DNA of 64,000 nucleotides from Mycolicibacterium doricum (GCF_010728155.1 NZ_AP022605.1:3224001-3288000); one strand, 5' to 3'. Counted from the stretch's first letter, positions 10,420 to 19,635 are shown. Notes: generated by a model from the sequence alone, not told the origin. A program made the numbers and translations.

Positions 10420-10509
10420 GTGTTCGCCCGCCTCGAGCTGATGCTCACCAAGCGCCGCGCAGTCGATCTGTGCCGCACCGCGGGTTGTTGCTGTCGTTGT
10501 TGTCGCTGA
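10420..10509 (+). CDS. 29-codon polycysteine leader peptide upstream of cysA2-sseC2
   Basis: A leaderless small ORF beginning GTG TTC GCC and encoding a 29-residue peptide that ends GCCCRCCR, with six Cys in the last twelve residues (codons 18, 23-25, 27, 28). Its stop is 130 nt before cysA2. Polycysteine leader ORFs are known in M. smegmatis as cysteine-responsive attenuators: ribosomes stall when Cys-tRNA is low and downstream sulfur genes are derepressed. The arrangement here fits that mechanism. The peptide itself need not have any activity. Confidence 0.8.
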   Translation: MFARLELMLTKRRAVDLCRTAGCCCRCCR

Positions 10510-10639
10510 GCGCTGTCGCGCCGCCGTGGTCGCGCTCACTCGGGCCAGCGGGCTGTCCACAACCAGACATTGATCGCAACAGGAGTATGACTTGCCCATC
10601 CCTGCATGACTTCGCAGTAACGCAACGAAAGGATCATCG

Positions 10640-11473
10640 ATGGCTCGCTCCGACGTCCTGGTCACCACTGACTGGGCCGAGAGCAATCTCGACGCGCCCA
10701 ACACCGTGTTCGTCGAGGTCGACGAGGACACCTCGGCCTACGACACCGGACACATCGAAGGCGCGGTCAAGCTGGACTGGAAGACCGACCTGCAAGACCC
10801 GGTCCGTCGTGACTTCGTCGACGCCCAGCAGTTCTCGAAGCTGCTGTCTGACCGCGGGATCGCGGGCGACGACACGGTGATCCTCTACGGCGGCAACAAC
10901 AACTGGTTCGCCGCGTACGCCTACTGGTACTTCAAGCTCTACGGCCACGAGAACGTCAAGCTGCTCGACGGCGGCCGCAAAAAGTGGGAACTCGAGGGAC
11001 GTCCGCTGTCGAGCGAGACGGTGAACCGCCCCGCGACCAGCTACACCGCCAAGCAGCCCGACAACAGCATCCGGGCCTTCCGCGACGAGGTGATCGCCTC
11101 GATCGGCGAGAAGAACCTGGTCGACGTGCGCTCCCCCGACGAGTTCTCCGGCAAGATCCTCGCCCCGGCGCACCTGCCGCAGGAGCAGAGCCAGCGCGCC
11201 GGCCACATCCCCACGGCCATCAACGTGCCGTGGAGCAAGGCCGCCAACGAGGACGGCACCTTCAAGTCGGATGAGGACCTCGCCAAGATCTACGCCGGCG
11301 CCGGGCTGGACGGTGAGAAGGAAACCATCGCCTACTGCCGCATCGGTGAGCGCTCTTCACACACGTGGTTCGTCCTGCACGAACTGTTGGGGCACAAGAA
11401 CGTCAAGAACTACGACGGCAGTTGGACGGAATACGGTTCCCTGGTGGGGGCCCCGATCGAGTTGGGAAGTTAG
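10640..11473 (+). CDS. cysA2: Thiosulfate sulfurtransferase (rhodanese) CysA2
   Basis: A 277-residue tandem rhodanese that moves sulfane sulfur from thiosulfate to thiophilic acceptors. The catalytic Cys233 lies in the active-site loop CRIGERSS of the second domain; the first domain lacks a catalytic Cys (GGNNNWFA). ATG 10640 follows the purine-rich GAAAGGA. It sits downstream of the polycysteine leader and 4 bp before sseC2, the layout of Rv0815c-Rv0814c. Confidence 0.95.
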   Translation: MARSDVLVTTDWAESNLDAPNTVFVEVDEDTSAYDTGHIEGAVKLDWKTDLQDPVRRDFVDAQQFSKLLSDRGIAGDDTVILYGGNNNWFAAYAYWYFKLYGHENVKLLDGGRKKWELEGRPLSSETVNRPATSYTAKQPDNSIRAFRDEVIASIGEKNLVDVRSPDEFSGKILAPAHLPQEQSQRAGHIPTAINVPWSKAANEDGTFKSDEDLAKIYAGAGLDGEKETIAYCRIGERSSHTWFVLHELLGHKNVKNYDGSWTEYGSLVGAPIELGS

Positions 11474-11477
11474 ACAC

Positions 11478-11780
11478 ATGTGCACTCCTCCTAAGCAAGG
11501 GCAGACACTGCCCGCCGGTGTCGACCTGGAGAAGGAAACCGTGATCACCGGTCGTGTGGTGGACGGCTCCGGACAGGCGGTCGGCGGCGCGTTCGTGCGC
11601 CTGCTGGACGCCTCGGATGAGTTCACCGCCGAGGTGGTCGCGTCGGCCACCGGCGACTTCCGGTTCTTCGCCGCGCCGGGCACCTGGACGCTGCGCGCGC
11701 TGTCGAAGGTGGGCAATGGCGACGCCACCGTCGCTCCGTCAGGTGCCGGGATCCACGAGGTCGACGTCAAGGTCGCCTGA
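11478..11780 (+). CDS. sseC2: SseC2, DUF1416 sulfur-metabolism-associated protein
   Basis: A 100-residue DUF1416 protein with a carboxypeptidase-regulatory-like beta sandwich (GRVVDGSGQAVGGAFVRLLD and FRFFAAPGTWTLRAL). The start is ATG 11478, four bases after the cysA2 stop, giving the usual SseC length and the N-terminal MCTPPKQG. Always paired with CysA-type sulfurtransferases in mycobacteria. No enzyme activity is established. Confidence 0.92.
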   Translation: MCTPPKQGQTLPAGVDLEKETVITGRVVDGSGQAVGGAFVRLLDASDEFTAEVVASATGDFRFFAAPGTWTLRALSKVGNGDATVAPSGAGIHEVDVKVA

Positions 11781-11944
11781 CCGGGCTGCTCGTTGGTCAC
11801 GCCGAGGCGGCCGCGCCCCGGCGTGTGCGTCGGCGGCGTGCGCATTTTCCGGAAATCCGCTGCACAGCCCACGGCGGTCGAGCACGATGTGGTCAGCTCC
11901 TGGGTTTTTCGCCGGGAGTTCACCGCGGGTGAACAGGACTGACC

Positions 11945-12264
11945 ATGAACGTGTCGTTCGTGTGCGCGGCCGCTTCCGCAATCGGCGCCGTTGCGTTGGC
12001 AACCGCCCCCGTCGCCGCCTGCGGGGCCCGAGGAGGACTTCCTCACCAGCATCGGCAACGAGGGCATCGTGTGGGAGCCAGCGGACCCTCGGCCGTCCTC
12101 GACACCGGCCATGCCGTGTGCACCGACTCGAGCAACGGCGCCACTTTGCCGACGAGGTGGCCGATCTCGTCGGCGTCACCGACTGGACCGACTATCAGGC
12201 CGGCGTCTTCATCGGTGCGGTGACCGGCGCGTTCTGTCCCCAGTTCGAGAACAAGATCGGCTGA
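11945..12264 (+). pseudogene. Broken DUF732-type secreted protein
   Basis: Pieces of a typical mycobacterial DUF732 exported protein are spread over three frames. A signal peptide (from ATG 11945, SAIGAVALATAPVAA) is followed in the next frame by DFLTSIGNEGIVW. The HAVCTDSSNGAT piece is back in the first frame, and the VTDWTDYQAGVFIGA-AFCPQ end is in the third. At least three indels are needed, and the order of pieces matches the family. Confidence 0.75.
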
Positions 12265-12297
12265 CCGGCCGGGCGCCAACCGCGCACCTCCGGCGGT

Positions 12298-12303
12298 TAG
12301 ACT
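12298..12303 (+). promoter_or_regulatory. -10 box, leaderless microprotein promoter
   Basis: TAGACT ends 6 nt before GTG 12310. Confidence 0.6.
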
Positions 12304-12309
12304 GATCCG

Positions 12310-12408
12310 GTGGTCCTGTTCTACGAAATCCTGCTGGTGGTGTGCACCCTGGTGATCACGTGGTTTGCGCTCTATGCGCTCTACCGCCTCGTCACCGACG
12401 ACTCGTGA
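12310..12408 (+). CDS. 32-aa single-pass membrane microprotein
   Basis: [20 protein letters not shown] then [12 protein letters not shown]: one hydrophobic helix (about residues 3-25) with a short polar tail. GTG 12310 is 6 nt after a TAGACT box, so it is probably leaderless. Its last codon overlaps the next start (GTGA, 12405-12408), which suggests that the nitrobindin-like protein is translated by coupling. No database assignment is made from sequence alone. Confidence 0.72.
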   Translation: MVLFYEILLVVCTLVITWFALYALYRLVTDDS

Positions 12409-13079
12409 CGTCACCGCACGAACCCGAAGACGCCGCCGGTTCCATTTTCTCGACGTCCGGTGACCGCGCCGTCGCCGATGCCGCCGAACGCGCCAAGATC
12501 ACTGCCGCACGCAACATCCCGGGCTTCGACGACCTCCCGATGCCCAAGGACACGGCAAATCTGCGCGAGGGTGCCGACTTCAACGACGCGCTTCTTGCGC
12601 TGCTGCCGCTGGTCGGCGTATGGCGCGGTGAGGGCGAGGGCCGCGGGCCGCACGGCGACTACCGGTTCGGTCAGCAGATCGTCGTCTCTCACGACGGCGG
12701 CGACTACCTGAACTGGGAAGCCCGGTCTTGGCGGCTCACCGAGTCCGGCGGCTACGACCGGGCGGGCTTGCGTGAGACTGGATTTTGGCGTTTCGTCGAC
12801 GATCCCGCCGACCCGTCCGAATCGCAGGCGATCGAGCTCCTGCTGGCGCACTCGGCCGGCTACGTCGAATTGTTCTACGGTCGCCCACGCAATCAGTCGT
12901 CGTGGGAGTTGGTCACCGATGCGCTGGCCCGCAGCAAGTCGGGGATGCTGGTCGGCGGCGCGAAGAGGCTCTACGGCATCGTCGAGGGCGGCGATCTGGC
13001 CTACGTCGAAGAGCGCGTGGACGCCGACGGGGGGCTGGTGCCGCATCTGTCGGCGAGACTGTCGAGGTATGTCGGATAG
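12405..13079 (+). CDS. Nitrobindin-like FABP-fold heme protein (Rv0813c family)
   Basis: A 224-residue protein with the FABP/THAP4-like lipocalin barrel of nitrobindins, ferric heme proteins reported to isomerise peroxynitrite. The strand-A motif GVWRGEGEG and the segments [14 protein letters not shown] and RETGFWRF are visible. An N-terminal extension of about 55 residues precedes the barrel. GTG 12405 is chosen because it overlaps the microprotein stop as GTGA and lacks any other initiation site. The lipoprotein gene follows with a 1-bp overlap. Confidence 0.87.
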   Translation: MTSPHEPEDAAGSIFSTSGDRAVADAAERAKITAARNIPGFDDLPMPKDTANLREGADFNDALLALLPLVGVWRGEGEGRGPHGDYRFGQQIVVSHDGGDYLNWEARSWRLTESGGYDRAGLRETGFWRFVDDPADPSESQAIELLLAHSAGYVELFYGRPRNQSSWELVTDALARSKSGMLVGGAKRLYGIVEGGDLAYVEERVDADGGLVPHLSARLSRYVG

Positions 13080-13333
13080 TGGGCTTGCGAAAGGTCACGG
13101 CGGCCCTGGCCGCCGCGGGGATGTTGGCGGCCTGTACATCCGAAGAGTCGCCGCCGGAAACCGGTCCGCCGTCGTCGAGCCCGAGTGGACACGGCTCGTA
13201 CGCGGAGTGCCTCAACGAGCACGGTGTGCCCGCCGCGCCGGGTCCGAACACGGGACCGCCTGCGGGGGTTGACCGAGCGGCATGGGACGAGGCGCTGAAA
13301 TCCTGCGCCTCGCTCGCACCGGGACCGGGCTGA
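13079..13333 (+). CDS. Small hypothetical lipoprotein
   Basis: 84 residues. A lysine-containing signal peptide (LRKVTAALAAAGMLAAC) ends in lipobox LAAC, then a Ser/Pro linker and a short domain with Cys pairs (YAECLNEHG and LKSCASL) that may form a disulfide. GTG 13079 shares one base with the TAG of the gene before, so the two form one operon. Function is unknown. Confidence 0.72.
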   Translation: MGLRKVTAALAAAGMLAACTSEESPPETGPPSSSPSGHGSYAECLNEHGVPAAPGPNTGPPAGVDRAAWDEALKSCASLAPGPG

Positions 13334-13377
13334 CGCGGCACGAAGCCCCAGATACACGAAGCCCTAGATGTGGGCGA

Positions 13378-13424
13378 CCCCCGAGCCGTTGGTTCCTGGG
13401 TGGACGGACCGAAGGGCTCGGGGG
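13378..13424 (+). terminator. Hairpin after the lipoprotein gene
   Basis: CCCCCGAGCC and GGCTCGGGGG form a perfect 10-bp stem with a 27-nt loop, 44 bp past the stop. No U-run follows, which is common for mycobacterial terminators. Confidence 0.5.
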
Positions 13425-13605
13425 CCGGGTGACTGCGGGGAATTCGCCAGCGCACTGAGGTCGGTGCTCGACTTCCCCGGTGCTGCTAGCGGGCAGCCAC
13501 CTCACATGTCCATAAGTCACTCAATTTGCCGGACCACCTCCTTCCCTGTGTACGAGCGACCGTACCCGCGTACACCCACACCGACAAGGAATTTTCGGTT
13601 CGCCA

Positions 13606-14484
13606 TCAGCGATCACTGACGATGGCCGCGTCGACCAGCGCCGCCACCTCCGTCGCCAGTGGCGTCGGCCGCAGCGGCACCCCGTCCAGCGTGTGCACGC
13701 GGGCCGCCAGGGTGACGCTGGAGACCAACCAAACGCCCTGCGCCGCAAACAGATCAGCGGGCAGCAGCGCCCGGTAGTCACAGTCGTAACCCTTGTTGCG
13801 CGCCACCTCGAACAACGCCCGCGCAGTGGTGCCACGCAGGATCGGATACCACGGTGGCGGGGTCAGCAGCCCGAGGCCGCCGCCCTCCATCTCGGCGGCG
13901 ATCACCACGGTCGATCGCGGCCCCTCCAGGATGTGTCCGTCGGAGCTGAGGAAGACGACATCTCCGGCACCATGCTTCTCGGCATGCCGCAGCGCGGCCA
14001 TGTTCACCGCGTACGACAGCGTCTTGGCCCCCGCCAGCAGCCACGGCAGCTCGGCGGCCGCCGTCGGCAAGCCACGCGCCAACGTCAGCGCCGCCACCCC
14101 GTCCCGGCGGGCGGCCGCCACCCGGGGCGGCAGGGCGCCGATCGTGACGTATGCGGTTGGGCCTCCCCCGCTTTCGCGGCCGCGGCTGTACACCAACCGC
14201 AGCACCCCTTCACCGCCGCCGTCCGCCGCCCAGCGGTGCACCGCGGTGGTGACCGCCGAACGCCAGCGCGCGGGATCCGGGGCGGGCAGATCCATCAGTC
14301 GCGCCGAATGGGTGAGCCGCCCGAGGTGCGCCTTCAGCAGGCAGGGACGGCCGTCGCGGACCAGCAGTGTCTCGAAGATCCCGTCGCCGCGGACGGCGGC
14401 CAGGTCGTCGGCGTACAACAGGGGTTTCTGCGCGTCGTGGACGGCACCGTCGAGGGTGACGACCACAGCAGGTCCGCTCGCCAT
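13606..14484 (-). CDS. pabC: Class IV aminotransferase, probable aminodeoxychorismate lyase
   Basis: A 292-residue fold-type IV PLP enzyme. Motifs are GDGIFETLLV near residue 33, the PLP-lysine in AGAKTLSYAVNM, FLSSDGHILEGPRST, and the phosphate loop ILRGTTARALFE. The family covers 4-amino-4-deoxychorismate lyase, branched-chain and D-amino-acid aminotransferases. The PabC assignment follows the position beside the folate-dependent YgfZ-like gene (Rv0812-Rv0811c). It is divergent from that gene across 32 bp. Confidence 0.82.
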   Translation of the reverse strand: MASGPAVVVTLDGAVHDAQKPLLYADDLAAVRGDGIFETLLVRDGRPCLLKAHLGRLTHSARLMDLPAPDPARWRSAVTTAVHRWAADGGGEGVLRLVYSRGRESGGGPTAYVTIGALPPRVAAARRDGVAALTLARGLPTAAAELPWLLAGAKTLSYAVNMAALRHAEKHGAGDVVFLSSDGHILEGPRSTVVIAAEMEGGGLGLLTPPPWYPILRGTTARALFEVARNKGYDCDYRALLPADLFAAQGVWLVSSVTLAARVHTLDGVPLRPTPLATEVAALVDAAIVSDR

Positions 14485-14492
14485 GGCCCATC

Positions 14493-14498
14493 AGCCTA
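14493..14498 (-). promoter_or_regulatory. -10 box for pabC-like gene
   Basis: TAGGCT on the minus strand lies 8 nt before ATG 14484, back to back with the divergent ygfZ promoter. Confidence 0.5.
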
Positions 14499-14504
14499 GA
14501 CCCG

Positions 14505-14510
14505 TAGAGT
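14505..14510 (+). promoter_or_regulatory. -10 box, leaderless ygfZ-like promoter
   Basis: TAGAGT lies 6 nt before ATG 14517. Confidence 0.6.
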
Positions 14511-14516
14511 TGACCT

Positions 14517-15587
14517 ATGTCAGCAGTTCCCGTGCCCGAAGGACCGGACGCCGGCTCGGTGTGGCACTACGGCGACCCGCTCGGCGAACAGCGCGCCGCC
14601 ACCGACGACGCCGTGGTCGTCGACCGCTCGCACCGCGTCACCCTCACCCTGACGGGCGGTGAACGCCGGTCCTGGCTGCACACGATCTCCAGCCAGCACG
14701 TCAGCGAGCAGCCCGACGGCACGGTCGCCCAGAACCTGAGCCTCGACGGTCAGGGGCGGGTCGAGGACCACTGGTGGCAGACCGAACTCGGCGGCGTCCT
14801 CTATCTCGACACCGAGCCCTGGCGCGGCGCCCCGCTGCTCGACTACCTCCGCAAGATGGTGTTCTGGGCCGACGTGACGATCGAGGCTGCCGACCTCGCG
14901 GTGCTGTCCCTTCTGGGTCCCGCGCTGGCCGACACGCCGGTGCTCGACGCGCTCCGGCTCGGTTCGCTTCCGGCGGAATCGACCGCGGTGCCCCTGCCCG
15001 GCGGCGGTTTCGCGCAGCGCCTGCCCGCCGACGGACTCGAACTGGACCTCGTGGTGCCGCGTGCGCAGGCCGCCGACTGGCAGGACCGGGTCACCGCCGC
15101 AGGTGTCCGGCCCGCGGGAGTGTGGGCCTATGAGGCGCACCGGGTGGCGGCGCTGCAGCCCCGGCTGGGGGTCGACACCGACGAGCGCACGATCCCGCAC
15201 GAGGTCGGCTGGATCGGCAGTGCGGTGCATCTCGACAAGGGCTGTTACCGCGGGCAGGAGACCGTTGCCCGGGTCCACAACCTGGGAAAACCGCCCCGCA
15301 TGCTGGTCCGGCTGCAACTCGACGGGACCACCGATCGCCCGTCGACCGGTGATCCGGTGCTCGCCGGCGGTCGCACAGTAGGCCGGCTGGGCACGGTCGT
15401 CGAACACATCGACGACGGTCCGGTGGCGCTCGCACTCGTGAAGCGAGGGCTGCCCGCCGACACGCCGCTGAGCACCGGCGGAGACGCCGAGGCCAGCGCG
15501 GTGATCGACGCCGACTCCATACCGAGCGCCGACCACCTGCGCGCCGGCCGGCTTGCGGTCGAGCGGCTTCGCGGCGGCGGTCGGTGA
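14517..15587 (+). CDS. ygfZ: YgfZ/GcvT-fold folate-binding protein
   Basis: A 356-residue member of the YgfZ family, tetrahydrofolate-dependent proteins that support Fe-S cluster enzyme maturation. The diagnostic YgfZ signature K-G-C-Y-R-G-Q-E is at about residues 240-247, followed by RVHNLGKPPR. The protein corresponds to Rv0811c. Its neighbour on the other strand makes p-aminobenzoate, a folate precursor, so the shared promoter region makes functional sense. Confidence 0.9.
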   Translation: MSAVPVPEGPDAGSVWHYGDPLGEQRAATDDAVVVDRSHRVTLTLTGGERRSWLHTISSQHVSEQPDGTVAQNLSLDGQGRVEDHWWQTELGGVLYLDTEPWRGAPLLDYLRKMVFWADVTIEAADLAVLSLLGPALADTPVLDALRLGSLPAESTAVPLPGGGFAQRLPADGLELDLVVPRAQAADWQDRVTAAGVRPAGVWAYEAHRVAALQPRLGVDTDERTIPHEVGWIGSAVHLDKGCYRGQETVARVHNLGKPPRMLVRLQLDGTTDRPSTGDPVLAGGRTVGRLGTVVEHIDDGPVALALVKRGLPADTPLSTGGDAEASAVIDADSIPSADHLRAGRLAVERLRGGGR

Positions 15588-15611
15588 ACCTGGTCACCGC
15601 TGGCGAGGGCC

Positions 15612-15634
15612 TGCCAGCACTTGGCGGGCTGGCA
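15612..15634. promoter_or_regulatory. Inverted repeat before the DUF3073 promoter
   Basis: TGCCAGC-N9-GCTGGCA is a perfect 7-bp inverted repeat just upstream of the TAAAGT -10 box, placed like an operator over the -35 zone. No regulator is known. Confidence 0.4.
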
Positions 15635-15637
15635 CGC

Positions 15638-15643
15638 TAAAGT
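15638..15643 (+). promoter_or_regulatory. -10 box of the DUF3073 gene
   Basis: TAAAGT predicts a start near 15650 and therefore a 5' leader of about 75 nt, unlike the leaderless genes around it. Confidence 0.5.
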
Positions 15644-15653
15644 GTTGGCAGGA

Positions 15654-15708
15654 CAATAACGACATCGGAGAATCGGAGCCGCCAGTTCTCAGGGCCGCTC
15701 CGTTATTG
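15654..15708 (+). other. Structured 5' leader of DUF3073
   Basis: CAATAACG and CGTTATTG (8-bp perfect stem) enclose 39 nt that contain a further GGAGC/GCTCC pairing. This fills almost the whole predicted leader of the DUF3073 gene and could be an RNA regulatory element. It matches no riboswitch class I recognise. Confidence 0.45.
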
Positions 15709-15724
15709 CGCAAGGGGGTCCCCT

Positions 15725-15904
15725 ATGGGCCGCGGCCGGGCGAAGGCGAAGCAGACAAAGGTCGCTCGTGACCTGAAGTACAGCTCGCCCCAAACTGACT
15801 TCGAACGGCTACAGCGCGAGCTGGCCGGCGGGTCCGACGAGTTGGATCCCAGCGACGGCGTAGCCGACGACCCCTGGGCGCCCGAGGACGACTGGCGCCG
15901 CTAG
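15725..15904 (+). CDS. DUF3073 small basic/acidic protein (Rv0810c-like)
   Basis: 59 residues. A conserved basic head (MGRGRAKAKQTKVARDLKY) and an acidic tail ending WAPEDDWRR identify DUF3073, an actinobacteria-wide family of unknown function. It ends 13 bp from the convergent purM stop. The long predicted leader suggests regulated expression. Confidence 0.9.
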   Translation: MGRGRAKAKQTKVARDLKYSSPQTDFERLQRELAGGSDELDPSDGVADDPWAPEDDWRR

Positions 15905-15917
15905 TCGTTCTGGCGCA

Positions 15918-16991
<1,074 letters not shown>

Positions 16992-16999
16992 CGAAGGAA

Positions 17000-17005
17000 A
17001 GGCTA
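17000..17005 (-). promoter_or_regulatory. -10 box of purM
   Basis: TAGCCT on the minus strand, 8 nt before the start codon, giving a leaderless or nearly leaderless mRNA. Confidence 0.5.
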
Positions 17006-17245
17006 CCGGTCGCGCCCTTCGCGAGGGTAAACGCCCATCCTCATCCCTGCCAGCGCGTTTCCCCGAAACGGCGCCACCGGTGTGACACCGTCGACTGGTC
17101 CTGCAGGTTCCACATCAAACCGGCCGGTGCGCCGCTCGCCGTGGACGCGCCCGATCCCGGGTGTGGATTTGCCTGAGCGGTTCTGCGATCATCCGTGCGC
17201 CTACCGGTCCGAATCACACGAGACGGCAACGAACGGAGATTTGGA

Positions 17246-18004
17246 GTGCCTGACAACATCCGGTGCTTGGTGACGGGCGCTACCGGCTACATCGGCGGTC
17301 GACTCGTGCCCGCATTGCTCGACCGTGGCTTGCAGGTCCGCGCGATGGCTCGTACTCCTGCCAAGCTGGAAGACGCCGCATGGCGCTCACAGATGGAGGT
17401 GGCGCAGGGCGACCTGACCGAACCCGAGTCGTTGGCGGGGGCATTCGACGGGATGGACGTCGTCTACTACCTCGTGCACTCGATGGGCACGTCGAAGAAC
17501 TTCGTCGCCGAGGAGGCCGAGTCCGCCCGCAACGTGGTGGGGGCCGCCCGTGCCGCGGGGGTCCGCCGGGTGGTTTACCTGGGTGGCCTGCACCCGGACG
17601 GCGCGGAGCTCTCGCGGCACCTGGCATCGCATGCTGCAGTCGGCGACATCCTCGTCGACTCGGGCATCGAGACCGTGGTGCTACAGGCCGGCATCGTGAT
17701 CGGATCAGGCTCCGCCTCGTTCCAGATGATCCGCCACCTCACCGAGCGCCTGCCCGTTATGACCGCACCGAAGTGGGTGCACAACAAGATTCAGCCGATC
17801 TCCATCGACGACACCCTGTACTACTTGGTGGCGGCACTACTTGGTGGCGGCGGCCACCGCGGCGGTACCCACATCGCGGACGTGGGACATCGGCGGACCG
17901 GACGTGCTCAAGTACGGGGAGGCCATGCGCTCCAGGAGACTGGAACAGCGGCGAAGGGCGGCAGGCGTCACCTGGTGCGGTTCAGTCCCGCGGTCGCCGA
18001 ATAG
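17246..18004 (+). pseudogene. Frameshifted and truncated SDR/DUF2867-type oxidoreductase
   Basis: The N-terminal 200 codons encode a normal NAD(P)-binding atypical SDR (LVTGATGYIGGRLVPALLD, VVYYLVHSMG). A 16-bp tandem duplication at 17821-17852 then shifts the frame. Removing one copy restores the family sequence YYLVAAATAAVP and SRTWDIGGPDVLKYGEAM. The C-terminal half (DUF2867 region, normally bringing the total to about 480-500 residues) is missing, and the frame runs into the convergent purF 3' end. GTG 17246 follows GGAGATTTGGA. Confidence 0.85.
17821..17852. repeat. 16-bp tandem duplication in the SDR gene
   Basis: Two copies of CTACTTGGTGGCGGCA/G in direct tandem; 16 is not a multiple of 3, so the duplication itself explains the frameshift. 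Confidence 0.9.
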
Positions 18005-19533
18005 GAGGCCGAATAGGAAGCGTTGTCGTCGTCGACCTTCTCCAGCGGGATGCCACTGCGGGCGGCCGCTGCGAGCATGTGCTCGATGACGTTCTTGCCC
18101 AGTGCCGACTCATTCGGAAGTTCGATCGGGTAGTTGCCGTCGAAGCAGGCCGAGCACAACCGTGACGCAGGCTGTTCGGTGGCCGCAATCATGCCCTGCT
18201 GCGAGATGTAGCCCAGGGTGTCGGCCCCGATCGCGCGGCGGACGGCATCGAGCATCTGGTCCTCGTCCTCGGCACCGTTGGCGATCAACTCGGCGGGTGT
18301 GGCAAAGTCGATGCCGTAGAAGCACGGCCAGCGCACCGGCGGGGAGGCGATCCGGACGTGCACTTCGACGGCTCCCGCCTCACGCAGCATTCGGATCAGC
18401 GCACGCTGGGTGTTGCCGCGCACGATCGAATCGTCGACGACGATCAGCCGCTTACCGCGGATGACTTCCTTGAGCGGGTTGAGCTTGAGCCGGATGCCGA
18501 GCTGGCGGATCGTCTGCGACGGCTGGATGAACGTCCGGCCGACGTAAGCATTCTTCATCAGCCCCTGGCCGTACGGAATACCCGAGCCCTGCGCGTAGCC
18601 CACGGCGGCGGGCGTTCCCGATTCGGGGACGCCGATCACCAGGTCGGCCTCGACCGGCATCTCGCTGGCCAGCCGGCGGCCGATGTCGACGCGGGTGGCG
18701 TGTACGGAACGGCCGGCCAGCGTGCTGTCGGGCCGAGCCAGGTAGACGTATTCGAAGACGCAACCCTTGGGAGTGGGGTTGGCGAAGCGGGTCGACCGCA
18801 CACCGTCTGCGTCGATGGCCAGCAGCTCGCCCGGTTCGATGTCGCGGACGAACGACGCGCCCACGATGTCGAGCGCAGCGGTCTCCGACGCCACCACCCA
18901 GCCACGGTCCAGCCTTCCCAGCGACAGCGGGCGCACGCCGTACTGGTCGCGGGCGGCATAGAGGGTGTTCTCGTCCATGAAGGTCAAGCAGAACGCGCCG
19001 CGCACGGTCGGCAGAAGGTCCAGCGCCGCCTGTTCGACGGTGGCGTCGGCGGCGCCGTGGGCCAGCAGCGCACCCAGGATGTCCGAGTCGGTGGTCGCCG
19101 CGCCGGGAGTGCGGCCGTTGATCAGGCCTGCCTCGCGCGCGCGGGCGGTCAGTTCGGTGGTGTTGACCAGGTTGCCGTTGTGACCGACGGCCACTCCGGT
19201 GCCGGCGAGGGTGTTGCGGAAGACCGGCTGGGCGTTCTCCCAGGTGGTTGATCCCGTGGTCGAGTAGCGGCAGTGCCCGATGGCGACGTGACCCTGCATG
19301 GCGGCCAGCGTCGGTTCATCGAACACTTGGCTGACCAGTCCGAGATCCTTGAACACCAGAACCTGCGAGCCGTCGGCCACGGCGATGCCCGCCGCTTCCT
19401 GGCCACGGTGTTGTAGCGCATAAAGGCCGTAATAGGTGAGCTTGGCCACATCCTCGCCGGGCGCCCAGACGCCGAAGACGCCGCATTCTTCACGGGGATC
19501 GTTCTCGGGCTCGATGTCGTCGTGGGCGCTCAC
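17968..19533 (-). CDS. purF: Amidophosphoribosyltransferase PurF
   Basis: A 521-residue enzyme for the first committed purine step (PRPP + Gln to phosphoribosylamine). It has an Ntn glutaminase domain with catalytic Cys17 after a 16-residue propeptide (PREECGVFG), and a PRTase domain with the PRPP loop LIVVDDSIVRGNT. GTG 19533 is preferred to the open frame further up because a TAGACT box lies at 19572-19577, inside the longer version. The C-terminal tail is divergent and Ser/Thr/Tyr-rich, overlapping the SDR pseudogene by 37 bp. Confidence 0.96.
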   Translation of the reverse strand: MSAHDDIEPENDPREECGVFGVWAPGEDVAKLTYYGLYALQHRGQEAAGIAVADGSQVLVFKDLGLVSQVFDEPTLAAMQGHVAIGHCRYSTTGSTTWENAQPVFRNTLAGTGVAVGHNGNLVNTTELTARAREAGLINGRTPGAATTDSDILGALLAHGAADATVEQAALDLLPTVRGAFCLTFMDENTLYAARDQYGVRPLSLGRLDRGWVVASETAALDIVGASFVRDIEPGELLAIDADGVRSTRFANPTPKGCVFEYVYLARPDSTLAGRSVHATRVDIGRRLASEMPVEADLVIGVPESGTPAAVGYAQGSGIPYGQGLMKNAYVGRTFIQPSQTIRQLGIRLKLNPLKEVIRGKRLIVVDDSIVRGNTQRALIRMLREAGAVEVHVRIASPPVRWPCFYGIDFATPAELIANGAEDEDQMLDAVRRAIGADTLGYISQQGMIAATEQPASRLCSACFDGNYPIELPNESALGKNVIEHMLAAAARSGIPLEKVDDDNASYSASYSATAGLNRTR

Positions 19534-19571
19534 GATATGGCTGCTCCCAAGGGGCTGTGGGTGACGTGCTG

Positions 19572-19577
19572 AGTCTA
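19572..19577 (-). promoter_or_regulatory. -10 box of purF
   Basis: TAGACT predicts a start near 19565 and a leader of about 32 nt with GGGAG upstream of GTG 19533, so purF is the exception to the leaderless pur genes. Confidence 0.5.
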
Positions 19578-19635
19578 CGGCTACATACCCGGTTAGGGGA
19601 ATCAGCGCCACGTCATGAAACACCTATTTCCGCCA

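Noticed and set aside
10587..10660. Second small ORF between the polycysteine leader and cysA2
   Set aside because: ATG 10587 has a good ACAGGAG, but the frame runs deep into cysA2 with shadow-like composition; noted only as a possible part of the regulation.
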